This document shows, piece after piece, positions 25,531-32,843 of a DNA stretch of 64,000 bases (positions are counted from its first letter, which is position 1; each line of letters begins with the position of its first letter). The position numbers and the translations under genes are program-made. The notes under the pieces were generated by a model. The model worked only from the letters and a program-made list of their open reading frames with translations, ran no database searches and was not told the DNA's origin. The stretch covers positions 1 to 64,000 of the forward strand of contig JAGXTJ010000021.1 of assembly GCA_018333655.1 (NCBI GenBank), given 5' to 3'. The stretch is from Bacillota bacterium (GTDB lineage Bacteria; Bacillota; UBA994).

Positions 25531-25971
25531 TTATTCCTTGGTATTCTGGGCCAGCCCTTTAATGACCTCGAGCAGAGCGGGTGAGCCGTTCTGGCGATAA
25601 AGTATGGTGCCGTCTTGGGCAATGACGAATACTGTTCGTTGAATCCCTATTATAGGTATGCGCACGCGGTAGAGAGCGCATACCTCCTTTGTGGCATCAG
25701 TAAGGAGTGCGAAAGGTAGACTCAGTTTTTCGGCATAACTGCGATGCGAAACCAGGGAGTCTGCACTGATAGCCGCAACCTGAAAACCTGCTGCTTGAAG
25801 CTCTGTGTAGGCGTCACGCGCCTTTGTAAGCTGGTTAGTTCAGCCAGGGGTGTTATCCTTGGGGTAGAAGATTAGTACCAACGGGCCCTTGGCTAAGGCT
25901 GCAGCGAGGTCAAACTCGCCATGAGTCCCTGGCAAGGTGAAATTTGGCGCTTTTTCTCCGATGTTTGGCAT
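25531..25971 (-). CDS. Peroxiredoxin (Bcp/PrxQ type) with in-frame UGA at the peroxidatic position, probable selenoprotein
   Basis: The frame encodes 146 residues with one internal TGA at codon 44 and TAA at 25531-25533. It starts MPNIGEKAPNFTLPGTHGEF and contains FYPKDNTPG, directly followed by TGA, then TNQLTKARDAY. In the Bcp/PrxQ family this position is the peroxidatic Cys (NTPGC). Everything after the TGA is intact and family-like (AAISADSLVSHRSYAEKLSLPFALLTDATKEVCALYRV, ending LLEVIKGLAQ), so the UGA is best read as selenocysteine. Seventeen bases after the UGA the mRNA can form AGGCG/CGCCT with loop CGUGA, fitting a bacterial SECIS. The usual resolving Cys five residues on is Leu/Thr. 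A nonsense pseudogene is the alternative. No sel genes are in the window. Confidence 0.8.
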
Positions 25972-26048
25972 GATGCCACCTCCTAAATTTATCCCTACCA
26001 AAGGTTTTCGTTCTCTGCCTCGCTAATCCCTGCTAGGGCGCTGTTGTT

Positions 26049-26480
26049 TCAGGTAACCTTTTCCCAATCAGCAACCCCTCCCTGCGCGAGGACGAATATG
26101 GGATGATGGCAGGGCAGCACTACGTCTTGTAGCGATTGCAATCTGCTGGGATCACGCAAGCGGAGCTTCTCACGCAAATGGCTCCATTCGTAATTTAATT
26201 GCCCGAGAGTTAAAGTAATTGTTACCTTCTCCGTCCCCCAGTACAGCTTACTGGGGTCGAAATTATAACCACGCTTGTGCGCTTCTCGCCAGACATGCTG
26301 CAAGTAGTAATCAATAGCCCCCACAGGATGATGGTGCTGCAAAAAGCGATGCAGCTGGGGGTGGTTTTTATAACCCTGCGTCGCGCCTTTCAGTACGGCT
26401 TGCGCTAACAAAGCTTCGCGCCACAGGGCCACAAGTCCTTTCGCATCCAAATATTGCGGGTGCAGGCTCCAAATTCTCAT
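26049..26480 (-). CDS. Pyrimidine-dimer DNA glycosylase family protein (Pyr_excise)
   Basis: A 143-aa protein beginning MRIWSLHPQYLDAKGLVALWREALLAQAVL and containing GYKNHPQLHRF, the conserved blocks of the T4 endonuclease V-like family, which excises UV-induced pyrimidine dimers. Family assignment is by motif; activity on dimers versus other substrates is not certain for bacterial members. It is monocistronic, divergent from the fatty-acid kinase fusion. Confidence 0.85.
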   Translation of the reverse strand: MRIWSLHPQYLDAKGLVALWREALLAQAVLKGATQGYKNHPQLHRFLQHHHPVGAIDYYLQHVWREAHKRGYNFDPSKLYWGTEKVTITLTLGQLNYEWSHLREKLRLRDPSRLQSLQDVVLPCHHPIFVLAQGGVADWEKVT

Positions 26481-26534
26481 GCTAAATCATCCCTGCCCAA
26501 TATACTTTTGCCTAATACCAATATATATTATTTC

Positions 26535-26586
26535 TTAGTAATAATCAAAAACTACTCTTGTCTAATTACTAAATTGATTGTATTCT
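26535..26586 (+). promoter_or_regulatory. Promoter of the DhaL-DegV gene with overlapping inverted repeat
   Basis: TTGTCT (26558-26563) and TATTCT (26581-26586) are 17 bp apart, a good sigma-A promoter, 33 bp before the start codon. Perfect 8-bp arms TTAGTAAT (26535-26542) and ATTACTAA (26565-26572) flank the -35 region and may be an operator, perhaps looking partly like FapR half-sites. Confidence 0.6.
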
Positions 26587-26618
26587 TTTGCTAAGTGAGA
26601 AAGGAGGGCTTCTCTCCC

Positions 26619-28385
26619 ATGTTTGACGGGCACAAAATTTATGACCTAGTCATCACAGGCGCAACAAACCTTATCCGCCATGAAATTATCCTTAATAGAA
26701 TCAATGTTTTTCCTGTCGCGGATGGTGATACCGGTACGAACCTCGCCCTAACGATGAGAGGCATTGTTGTTTCAGCACAAAGAAGTGATAGCGCACACAA
26801 GACGATTACCTCGATAGCAAAAGCGGCTCTAGAGAGCTCGCTCGGCAATTCAGGGCTTATCTTCGCCAACTACTTTAACGGTTTAGCCGCAGGAATAGGC
26901 GAGCTGGAGTGTGTAGCCTACGAAAAATTTACGGCGGCCCTGCAACGCGCGGCCCGCTACGCGCGCGAGTCAGTAGCGGCACCGCAAGAGGGCACCATTT
27001 TAACCGTCATGCAAGACTGGGCCAACTCCCTTGAACGCCAGGGCGAAGGGGAAGTGACCCCCGCCTTGACCGCCTCGCTGGAAAGCCTAAAATCTGCCGT
27101 AGAGAAGACTAGATTCACGCTCGCAATTCTGCGCAAACATGGCGTTCCGGACGCCGGAGCGAAGGGCTTTTACTTCTTCGTTGAGGGTATCGTAGATTTT
27201 TTGCGCCACGGGCACGAGTCGCAACTCACCTCTCGCGCCATTGACTTGGTTGAAATCCCCGAGATACACCCCGTCACTGACATCGGACCGTACCGCTTTT
27301 GCTCGCAGTTTCTCTTGCGTACGACCCACGACAAGCCCTATTTTGAAAACTTGTTGCAGGGACTTGGCGATTCGGTAGTGGTGGTCGCACGAGAGCAACA
27401 GGCGCAAATCCATGTTCACACCGACAATCCCGCCGCCATAATGGCCTTGATGGTAAACGCTGGCGAGGTAGTTTCACATAAAATTGACGACATGCAGCTG
27501 CAAGCCAATCTCAAATTTAAACATAGAGGCCGACTAGCCATCGTGACAGACTCTATCGCCGACTTGCCTGAAGAGGTGGTACGCCGCGAAGATGTTGTTG
27601 TCCTGCCGCTAAATTTAACTGTGGACGGCACAGCGTACCTCGATAAAGTCACCATGCGCCCTGAAATTTTCTACCCCCTGCTCGACACCCTGCGCATGAA
27701 CCCAACCTCAGCACAAGCTAGCGCGGCGGCGATTATGCGACTCTTGGCCGATGTGCTACAAAGCACCGATGAAGTCATTGGCATCTTTGTCTCGTCTCGC
27801 ATGAGCGGCATTTTCGACCGCGTGCGCAAGGTAGTGGCCGAAATGGACACTACGGGCAAGCGGATCGCCATAATTGACTCCAAACTAAACTCAGCTGCAG
27901 AGGGGCTGTTGGTGGCAAAGACCATTGACTGGCGGGCGCAAGGCCTTACCTTTGACCAGATAGTGTCTAACATAAATAAGGCCATCGATCGAGCCCGCAT
28001 TTTTGTCAGTGTTAAAACTCTGAAGTATATGTTGCGCGGTGGGCGTGTGCCGAAAATCCAAAGCTTCTTCCTCTCCAAGTTAAATCTTAAGCCCGTTATC
28101 TCGATCGACGCGACGGGAAAAGGCATGATTTACAAGAAGTCGTTCTCCACGCGCAGTGCCCAATCGAGCATCCTGCGGCAAGTGGCCAGTGACATGAAAA
28201 ACGGCGGCATTGACTCCTATGCCTTGGTCTATGCTGACGACCCTGCCGGCCTCGACGATTTCGCCCAACAGTGCGAAAAAATTATTGGCAAACTGCCGCG
28301 CTACACTGCGCCCATATCCCCTATTGTCGGACTAAATGCGGGCCGTGGCGCTATCGCCATTGCTTACTTGAGAGGTGGAGCGTGA
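26619..28385 (+). CDS. Fused fatty-acid kinase: DhaL-like (FakA) plus DegV (FakB) domains
   Basis: A 588-aa protein. The N-terminal third is a DhaL/Dak2 ATP-binding domain (NRINVFPVADGDTGTNLALTM, then SSLGNSGLIFANYF), as in FakA. From about residue 290 a DegV domain follows (GRLAIVTDSIADLPEE, then FVSSRMSGIFDRVR and VSVKTLKYMLRGGRVPKIQ), the FakB fatty-acid binding protein. In most Bacillota these are separate proteins that phosphorylate exogenous fatty acids; fusion implies a self-contained unit. ATG 26619 is preferred because AAAGGAGG precedes it; an upstream GTG at 26595 overlaps that site. The stop overlaps the next start (GTGA). Confidence 0.88.
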   Translation: MFDGHKIYDLVITGATNLIRHEIILNRINVFPVADGDTGTNLALTMRGIVVSAQRSDSAHKTITSIAKAALESSLGNSGLIFANYFNGLAAGIGELECVAYEKFTAALQRAARYARESVAAPQEGTILTVMQDWANSLERQGEGEVTPALTASLESLKSAVEKTRFTLAILRKHGVPDAGAKGFYFFVEGIVDFLRHGHESQLTSRAIDLVEIPEIHPVTDIGPYRFCSQFLLRTTHDKPYFENLLQGLGDSVVVVAREQQAQIHVHTDNPAAIMALMVNAGEVVSHKIDDMQLQANLKFKHRGRLAIVTDSIADLPEEVVRREDVVVLPLNLTVDGTAYLDKVTMRPEIFYPLLDTLRMNPTSAQASAAAIMRLLADVLQSTDEVIGIFVSSRMSGIFDRVRKVVAEMDTTGKRIAIIDSKLNSAAEGLLVAKTIDWRAQGLTFDQIVSNINKAIDRARIFVSVKTLKYMLRGGRVPKIQSFFLSKLNLKPVISIDATGKGMIYKKSFSTRSAQSSILRQVASDMKNGGIDSYALVYADDPAGLDDFAQQCEKIIGKLPRYTAPISPIVGLNAGRGAIAIAYLRGGA

Positions 28386-29143
28386 ACGCTGTGCACATTG
28401 TCCTTTTAACATGGCTGCTTTTTTCGCTACTGTATGTCCTAGCCGTGGCCATTAAGAACGCTTCCATCGTGGACATCGCCTGGGGGCTGTCTTTTATGAT
28501 CATCGCGGTCAGTCAACAATTGAGCCACGGACACCTTAGCGGCACCGTACTCACAGTGATGGTGCTTGTCTGGGGGGCACGGCTATCCTGGCATATAGGC
28601 CGACGCAACATCGGGAAGCCGGAAGATTTTAGATACGCAAACTGGCGACGCGAATGGGGACAGAGCTACTTGCTGCGCAGCTACCTGCAAATCTTTATGC
28701 TCCAAGGTTTTATGATGCTCACCATATCTCTTGCCCATCTTACAGGCATGACGAGCTCCGCAGAGCCCTTCTCCCTGCTAGCTATTATAGGCCTCTGCGT
28801 GTACGCAGCCGGAATAAGCCTTGAGGCGGAAGCCGATGCCTCGCTAAAAAAGCACCTGGCTAACCCACAAAATAGGGGCAAGCTGCTCCGTAGCGGAGTA
28901 TGGCAGTACTCCCGCCATCCTAACTACTTTGGTGAAGCCTTGCTTTGGTGGGGCATCTACCTGGTGGCATTAGCCTATGGCGCGCCGTGGTGGACAATTA
29001 TATCCCCACTGACCATCATGGTGCTAGTCCGATATGTGTCTGGCGTCCCCATGCTGGAGAAGGGCATGGAAAAATACGCTGACTTTGCTGATTACTGCGC
29101 GACTACGAGTATTTTTATCCCTTGGTTCCCAAACAGGAGGTGA
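28382..29143 (+). CDS. DUF1295 membrane protein (steroid 5-alpha reductase/isoprenylcysteine methyltransferase fold)
   Basis: A 253-aa polytopic membrane protein. The C-terminal GVWQYSRHPNYFGEALLWWGIYL is the hallmark of the DUF1295/ICMT family; VDIAWGLSFMIIAV and RRNIGKPEDFRYANWRREWG are also typical. A lipid-modifying or reductase role is possible but not shown. The GTG at 28382 has GAGGTGG just upstream and overlaps the preceding stop, favouring it over any earlier start. Confidence 0.85.
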   Translation: MNAVHIVLLTWLLFSLLYVLAVAIKNASIVDIAWGLSFMIIAVSQQLSHGHLSGTVLTVMVLVWGARLSWHIGRRNIGKPEDFRYANWRREWGQSYLLRSYLQIFMLQGFMMLTISLAHLTGMTSSAEPFSLLAIIGLCVYAAGISLEAEADASLKKHLANPQNRGKLLRSGVWQYSRHPNYFGEALLWWGIYLVALAYGAPWWTIISPLTIMVLVRYVSGVPMLEKGMEKYADFADYCATTSIFIPWFPNRR

Positions 29144-29147
29144 AATA

Positions 29148-29561
29148 ATGACAACTATTCTTTTACGTCTGCTGGTGGTTATAGTTGTGTTTCTGGCTAT
29201 CGATCTCGTCTGGCTCGGCATTATCGCGCGCGACCTTTACGCCAGATACATCGGGCATTTAATGGCTGCGCAAGTTAACTGGGTGGCTGCGCTTACTTTC
29301 TATGCCCTCTTTGTTGTCGGCTTGTACGTTTTCGTGATCGATCCCGCGCTCGCCAAGCAATCCCTGCAACACGCTTTTTTTTACGGCGCCCTTTTCGGCC
29401 TTATCACCTACGCCACTTACGATCTCACCAATCTCGCCACCCTGCGCGATTGGCCTGTTATGCTCACCATTATCGACTTGATTTGGGGAACACTATTGTC
29501 AGCCGCGGTAAGCGCTGTGAGCTACTTAATAATTAGCAGATTCTTGGTGTCTGCAGTATGA
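29148..29561 (+). CDS. DUF2177 family membrane protein
   Basis: A 137-aa protein with four hydrophobic segments. IDLVWLGIIARDLYARYIGHLM and ALFGLITYATYDLTNLATLRDWP are the conserved DUF2177 blocks. Function unknown. AGGAGG lies 7 bases before the ATG, 4 bp after the DUF1295 gene; the end overlaps the next start (ATGA). Confidence 0.88.
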   Translation: MTTILLRLLVVIVVFLAIDLVWLGIIARDLYARYIGHLMAAQVNWVAALTFYALFVVGLYVFVIDPALAKQSLQHAFFYGALFGLITYATYDLTNLATLRDWPVMLTIIDLIWGTLLSAAVSAVSYLIISRFLVSAV

Positions 29562-30211
29562 ACACCGGTGAAATTGCGCGCGCATACGCTACTGCTTTAG
29601 CCAACTTAGACAAAGAAGAATGCACTGCCGTCGCGCTAGCCGCAGTGCAAAGCGGAGAGCTAGATATCGTTACTTTTTATGAGGACGTTATCTTGCCGGC
29701 CATGGCCGGACTGAGCGACGTGGAAGTCGATGCTAGGCACCAAATTTGGCGCGAGCATGTTATGTCAGCGATAGTCCGCTCGACCATAGAGCTAAGCTAT
29801 CTTACCGTGCTGCAGGAGCAAGAGCGGCAGGGCCCACCGAAGCGAGGGTTCGCCGTAGTCTATGTCCCAGAGGGCGAACAGCATGATCTCGGTGCTCGTA
29901 TCGTCGCTGATTACTGCACCCTAGCCGGCTTTAACGCGCTCTTTCTCGGCGCAAACACCCCGAGCGAAGAACTGATCCACCTCGTCGACCACCTGCCCTT
30001 ATCACTAGTCGTGATCAGCGTCACTAATGTTTACAACCTGCGCGGCGCCTATGCCGCGGTCTCCCTTGTTAAGCAGAAGCACCCCCAGATGCCCATTGTT
30101 TTGGGAGGAATGGCCTTCCTCAAAAATGCGGAGCAGTTCGCGGCTTTTGCTGACGTGCAGATCGTGGCCGACGGTCGCACACTTATGGCCACCTTAGGAG
30201 GAATAAACTAA
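29558..30211 (+). CDS. Corrinoid/B12-binding domain protein
   Basis: A 217-aa protein. Residues 1-95 form a helical cap (YATALANLDKEECTAVALAAVQSGELDIVTFYEDVILPAM), followed by a B12-binding Rossmann domain: EGEQHDLGARIVADYC (HxLG, the axial-His position, with Gln-His for the usual xH), LGANTPSEEL and VVISVTNVYN, then IVLGGMAF. Architecture matches corrinoid proteins of methyltransferase systems or B12-dependent light/redox sensors. It ends at an ABC permease gene (TAATG overlap). No methyltransferase is adjacent, so a sensory or carrier role is possible. Confidence 0.75.
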   Translation: MNTGEIARAYATALANLDKEECTAVALAAVQSGELDIVTFYEDVILPAMAGLSDVEVDARHQIWREHVMSAIVRSTIELSYLTVLQEQERQGPPKRGFAVVYVPEGEQHDLGARIVADYCTLAGFNALFLGANTPSEELIHLVDHLPLSLVVISVTNVYNLRGAYAAVSLVKQKHPQMPIVLGGMAFLKNAEQFAAFADVQIVADGRTLMATLGGIN

Positions 30212-31362
30212 TGCGCCTGGCATTCGCAATCGCCTATAGATTTTTGGCTAGTAGCAAGGGCCAGACTATACTTATTGCCGCGGGTATCGCTGTCGGGGTT
30301 TCTGTACAAATCTTTATTGGACTCCTGATCCAAGGCCTCCAAGGGGGCCTTATTGACCGCACGGTAGGTAACTCGCCCCATATTACCATCACCGCCGCCG
30401 CGGTCGGCGAGCTCTTGAGCGTACCCACCGACTTGGCCACTTCTTTGACTGACCATGAACAGCTGCAATTCATAGGCCAGGTAGCCGATGGCCCCGCCTT
30501 TGCGATTAGCGGCACAAGTAGCGAACCGGTCTTGCTGAGGGGCGCGGGGGGAGATACCGTTAGCATCTACAGCTTGCGCGAGCGCCTCATCGCAGGCAGT
30601 ATGCACCAAAATGACGGCGAGCTAACAATGGGAGCTGGTTTGGCCGATTCGCTCGGGCTAGCGAGTGGTGATTTCGTCGAAATCGTCACGCAAAGAGGTG
30701 CACGCCAAAGGTTTCGCATCACCGGTGTCTTCGACTTACAAGTCGCAGCCTTAAACAATGCCTGGGCTTTCACCACCTTGGCCTCCAGCCAAGCACTCTT
30801 CGATTATGGCGACAAGCTTACAGCCTTAGAAATTCAAGTATTCGATGTCTTTGCGGCCGAGGACATTGCCACAGAACTTAGTGCGCGCACAAACGGCGCC
30901 TATACCTTCATCAGTTGGCAAGCAGCTAACGAGGCACTACTGAGCGGCTTGCGCGGTCAAAGCATCTCTAGCCTGATGATCCAAATTTTTGTGCTGGTCT
31001 CAGTTGTGCTAGGCATCGCCTCCGTTCTCGCGATAACGGTCCTGCAAAAATCTAAACAGATCGGCATTCTAAAAGCCATGGGCATAAGTGATCGGGTAGC
31101 CCGCGAGATCTTTCTCTATCAAGGGCTACTACTAGGAACGCTGGGGGCGACCTTAGGGGTAGCGCTTGGCGCTGGCCTGCTCTTTGCTTTTACTTATTTC
31201 ACGCAAAATCCCGACGGGACACAGCTGATTGCTATTTCCTTTGACGTGATGTTTATCGTTTTTTCAGCGGGTGCAGCCATTGTCTCCTCCGTGCTCGCCT
31301 CGTTAATCCCGGCGCGTCAATCTGCACGTCTGACCCCCATGGAGGTGATCCGCAATGGCTAA
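30211..31362 (+). CDS. MacB/LolE-type ABC transporter permease
   Basis: A 383-aa FtsX-like permease with one N-terminal membrane helix (GQTILIAAGIAVGVSVQIFIGLLIQ), a large extracytoplasmic domain (about 45-265) and three C-terminal helices, containing VLQKSKQIGILKAMGISDRVAREIFLYQGLLLG, typical of the family. It overlaps the ATPase gene by 8 bp; together they form an exporter or lipoprotein/peptide-handling system. The substrate is unknown. Confidence 0.88.
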   Translation: MRLAFAIAYRFLASSKGQTILIAAGIAVGVSVQIFIGLLIQGLQGGLIDRTVGNSPHITITAAAVGELLSVPTDLATSLTDHEQLQFIGQVADGPAFAISGTSSEPVLLRGAGGDTVSIYSLRERLIAGSMHQNDGELTMGAGLADSLGLASGDFVEIVTQRGARQRFRITGVFDLQVAALNNAWAFTTLASSQALFDYGDKLTALEIQVFDVFAAEDIATELSARTNGAYTFISWQAANEALLSGLRGQSISSLMIQIFVLVSVVLGIASVLAITVLQKSKQIGILKAMGISDRVAREIFLYQGLLLGTLGATLGVALGAGLLFAFTYFTQNPDGTQLIAISFDVMFIVFSAGAAIVSSVLASLIPARQSARLTPMEVIRNG

Positions 31363-32041
31363 TGCCCTGCTCCTCGAACGCATCACCAAGTCCTATGGTA
31401 CCAAGATCAAAACTCAAGTTTTGCATGGGGTCGACTTAGCCATCGAGAGCGGCACCATTAACAGCATCATTGGGCAGTCCGGTAGCGGCAAGAGTACCCT
31501 GCTCAACATCATCGGCACCTTAGACCGGCCCACCTCAGGGAGCATCACCATCGATGGCCGCGCTACAACAACCATGAGCACCAATCAATTAGCGCAGCTG
31601 CGCAATGAAATTCTCGGTTTTGTTTTTCAATTTCACTACCTGCTCCCTGAATTTACGGCGCTCGAAAACATACTCATGCCGGCACGTATCATGCACAAGG
31701 TCGTAACCCCGGCGATGGTAGCGCGAGCCTCTGAGCTTGCGGACCTTGTCGGCCTAGAAAAAGTAAAGAACAACCTCTCGACCAATATGTCTGGGGGACA
31801 ACAACAGCGCACGGCCATTGCGCGCGCGCTGATGAACAACCCTAAAATTTTACTGGCAGATGAGCCTACCGGCAACCTAGACTCAGACTCTGCCGAGAAG
31901 ACTTACCAGCTACTGCGCTCCATCAACAAGCAATTCGGCACAACTATAGTCATCATCACGCACGATCAAAACGTGGCACAGAAAGCTGACCGTATCATCG
32001 AAGTGCGCGACGGCAGAATCGTTCTCGACGTGCAGAAATAG
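31355..32041 (+). CDS. ABC transporter ATPase (MacB/LolD type)
   Basis: A 228-aa ATPase: Walker A GQSGSGKSTLL, Q-loop FQFHYLLPEFTALENI, signature NMSGGQQQRTAIARAL, Walker B ILLADEPTGNLDS and H-loop VIITHD are all present. The Q-loop context LLPEFTALENILMPARI is typical of the LolD/MacB group, matching the FtsX-like permease upstream. No accessory membrane-fusion gene is adjacent. Confidence 0.95.
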   Translation: MANALLLERITKSYGTKIKTQVLHGVDLAIESGTINSIIGQSGSGKSTLLNIIGTLDRPTSGSITIDGRATTTMSTNQLAQLRNEILGFVFQFHYLLPEFTALENILMPARIMHKVVTPAMVARASELADLVGLEKVKNNLSTNMSGGQQQRTAIARALMNNPKILLADEPTGNLDSDSAEKTYQLLRSINKQFGTTIVIITHDQNVAQKADRIIEVRDGRIVLDVQK

Positions 32042-32046
32042 TTTCG

Positions 32047-32250
32047 GGCAGGATACGATTTCAACCACAGAGGCACAGAGGCGTGGAAAAGAGAGGAACA
32101 TGGAACGAGGGTAACTGCTAAAATTCATTCTTTCTTTCTCTGTGACCTCTGTGATCTCTGTGGTAAAAAACGCCCCCTCTCCCGTCCAACTTCCACCCTC
32201 TTACCTCTAACCTCTAGTTACAGCCTCTGTGGTAAAAAACGCGCCTTCCA
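32047..32250. repeat. Dispersed intergenic repeat, copy B (inverted relative to copy A)
   Basis: Contains GGATACGATTTCAACCACAGAG, near the reverse complement of the end modules of copy A at 23030-23220, then CGTGGAAAAGAGAGG, TCTCTGTGGTAAAAAACG (32154-32172) and a second CTCTGTGGTAAAAAACGCG (32225-32243), plus TTACCTCTAACCTCTAGTTA. It follows the ABC ATPase gene. No coding potential was seen in 32042-32324. Confidence 0.85.
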
Positions 32251-32324
32251 TATCCTGCCTCTTATTTCTTGCTTCTTGCCTCTTGTATTCTTCGGGTGAT
32301 ACAATGCAGAACCGTTTGTCGTCA

Positions 32325-32843
32325 TTATCGCTTAAAGTGCTCCCGCGCCTTGGCCAGCAATCTTTGCTCGCGGTCTGATGTCTGGTGCGGAAAGTTACGG
32401 ATTGCGCGATGGTATGCCACAGGGAAAATATCTTTTATGCTCTCCCAGTATAGACTCCCCGACAAAGGTACTCTGTGCCCCACAACTCTGTCCCCCAAAG
32501 GTCCCCTCTCGACAGTGAATTTTATCGGCATACTTGCTGCGGTAGCTATACTTAAGTCCGGCTGCACTTCAGCAACCAAGCACCAAGCGAAGACGTAGCT
32601 CTTCCCTTGATCAACATCTCTGCTGCCAAAGATATCGACCGCAGCAAAGACACTCCCTACCACCCGTGTGCCCAGCAACTCGCGACTAGCATACTCCTCA
32701 ATGCGCGATTGCATTTGCAGAGGGAATGCGTCTCGTTGACATCCTAGCAGCGTGATGGCCAAGGCCACTAATAAACAGGCAAGCAAATACCAAGTTATCG
32801 TTGTTCGTAAGAATAACCTAACTCCTGTGTCCTGCCTAGTCAC
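32325..32843 (-). CDS. Predicted lipoprotein of unknown function
   Basis: A 172-aa protein with an N-terminal hydrophobic segment (WYLLACLLVALAITLLGC) ending in a lipobox-like LLGC, so probably membrane-anchored outside. The rest (SYVFAWCLVAEVQPDLS, GDRVVGHRVPLSGSLYW) is not recognised. Its start overlaps the stop of the upstream beta-propeller gene (ATGA), placing it last in a minus-strand series of secreted proteins. Confidence 0.7.
   Translation of the reverse strand: MTRQDTGVRLFLRTTITWYLLACLLVALAITLLGCQRDAFPLQMQSRIEEYASRELLGTRVVGSVFAAVDIFGSRDVDQGKSYVFAWCLVAEVQPDLSIATAASMPIKFTVERGPLGDRVVGHRVPLSGSLYWESIKDIFPVAYHRAIRNFPHQTSDREQRLLAKAREHFKR

Noticed and set aside
25531-25971. Peroxiredoxin as simple nonsense pseudogene
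   Set aside because: There is a single stop, exactly at the catalytic residue, with a hairpin downstream and no other damage; selenocysteine is the better explanation.
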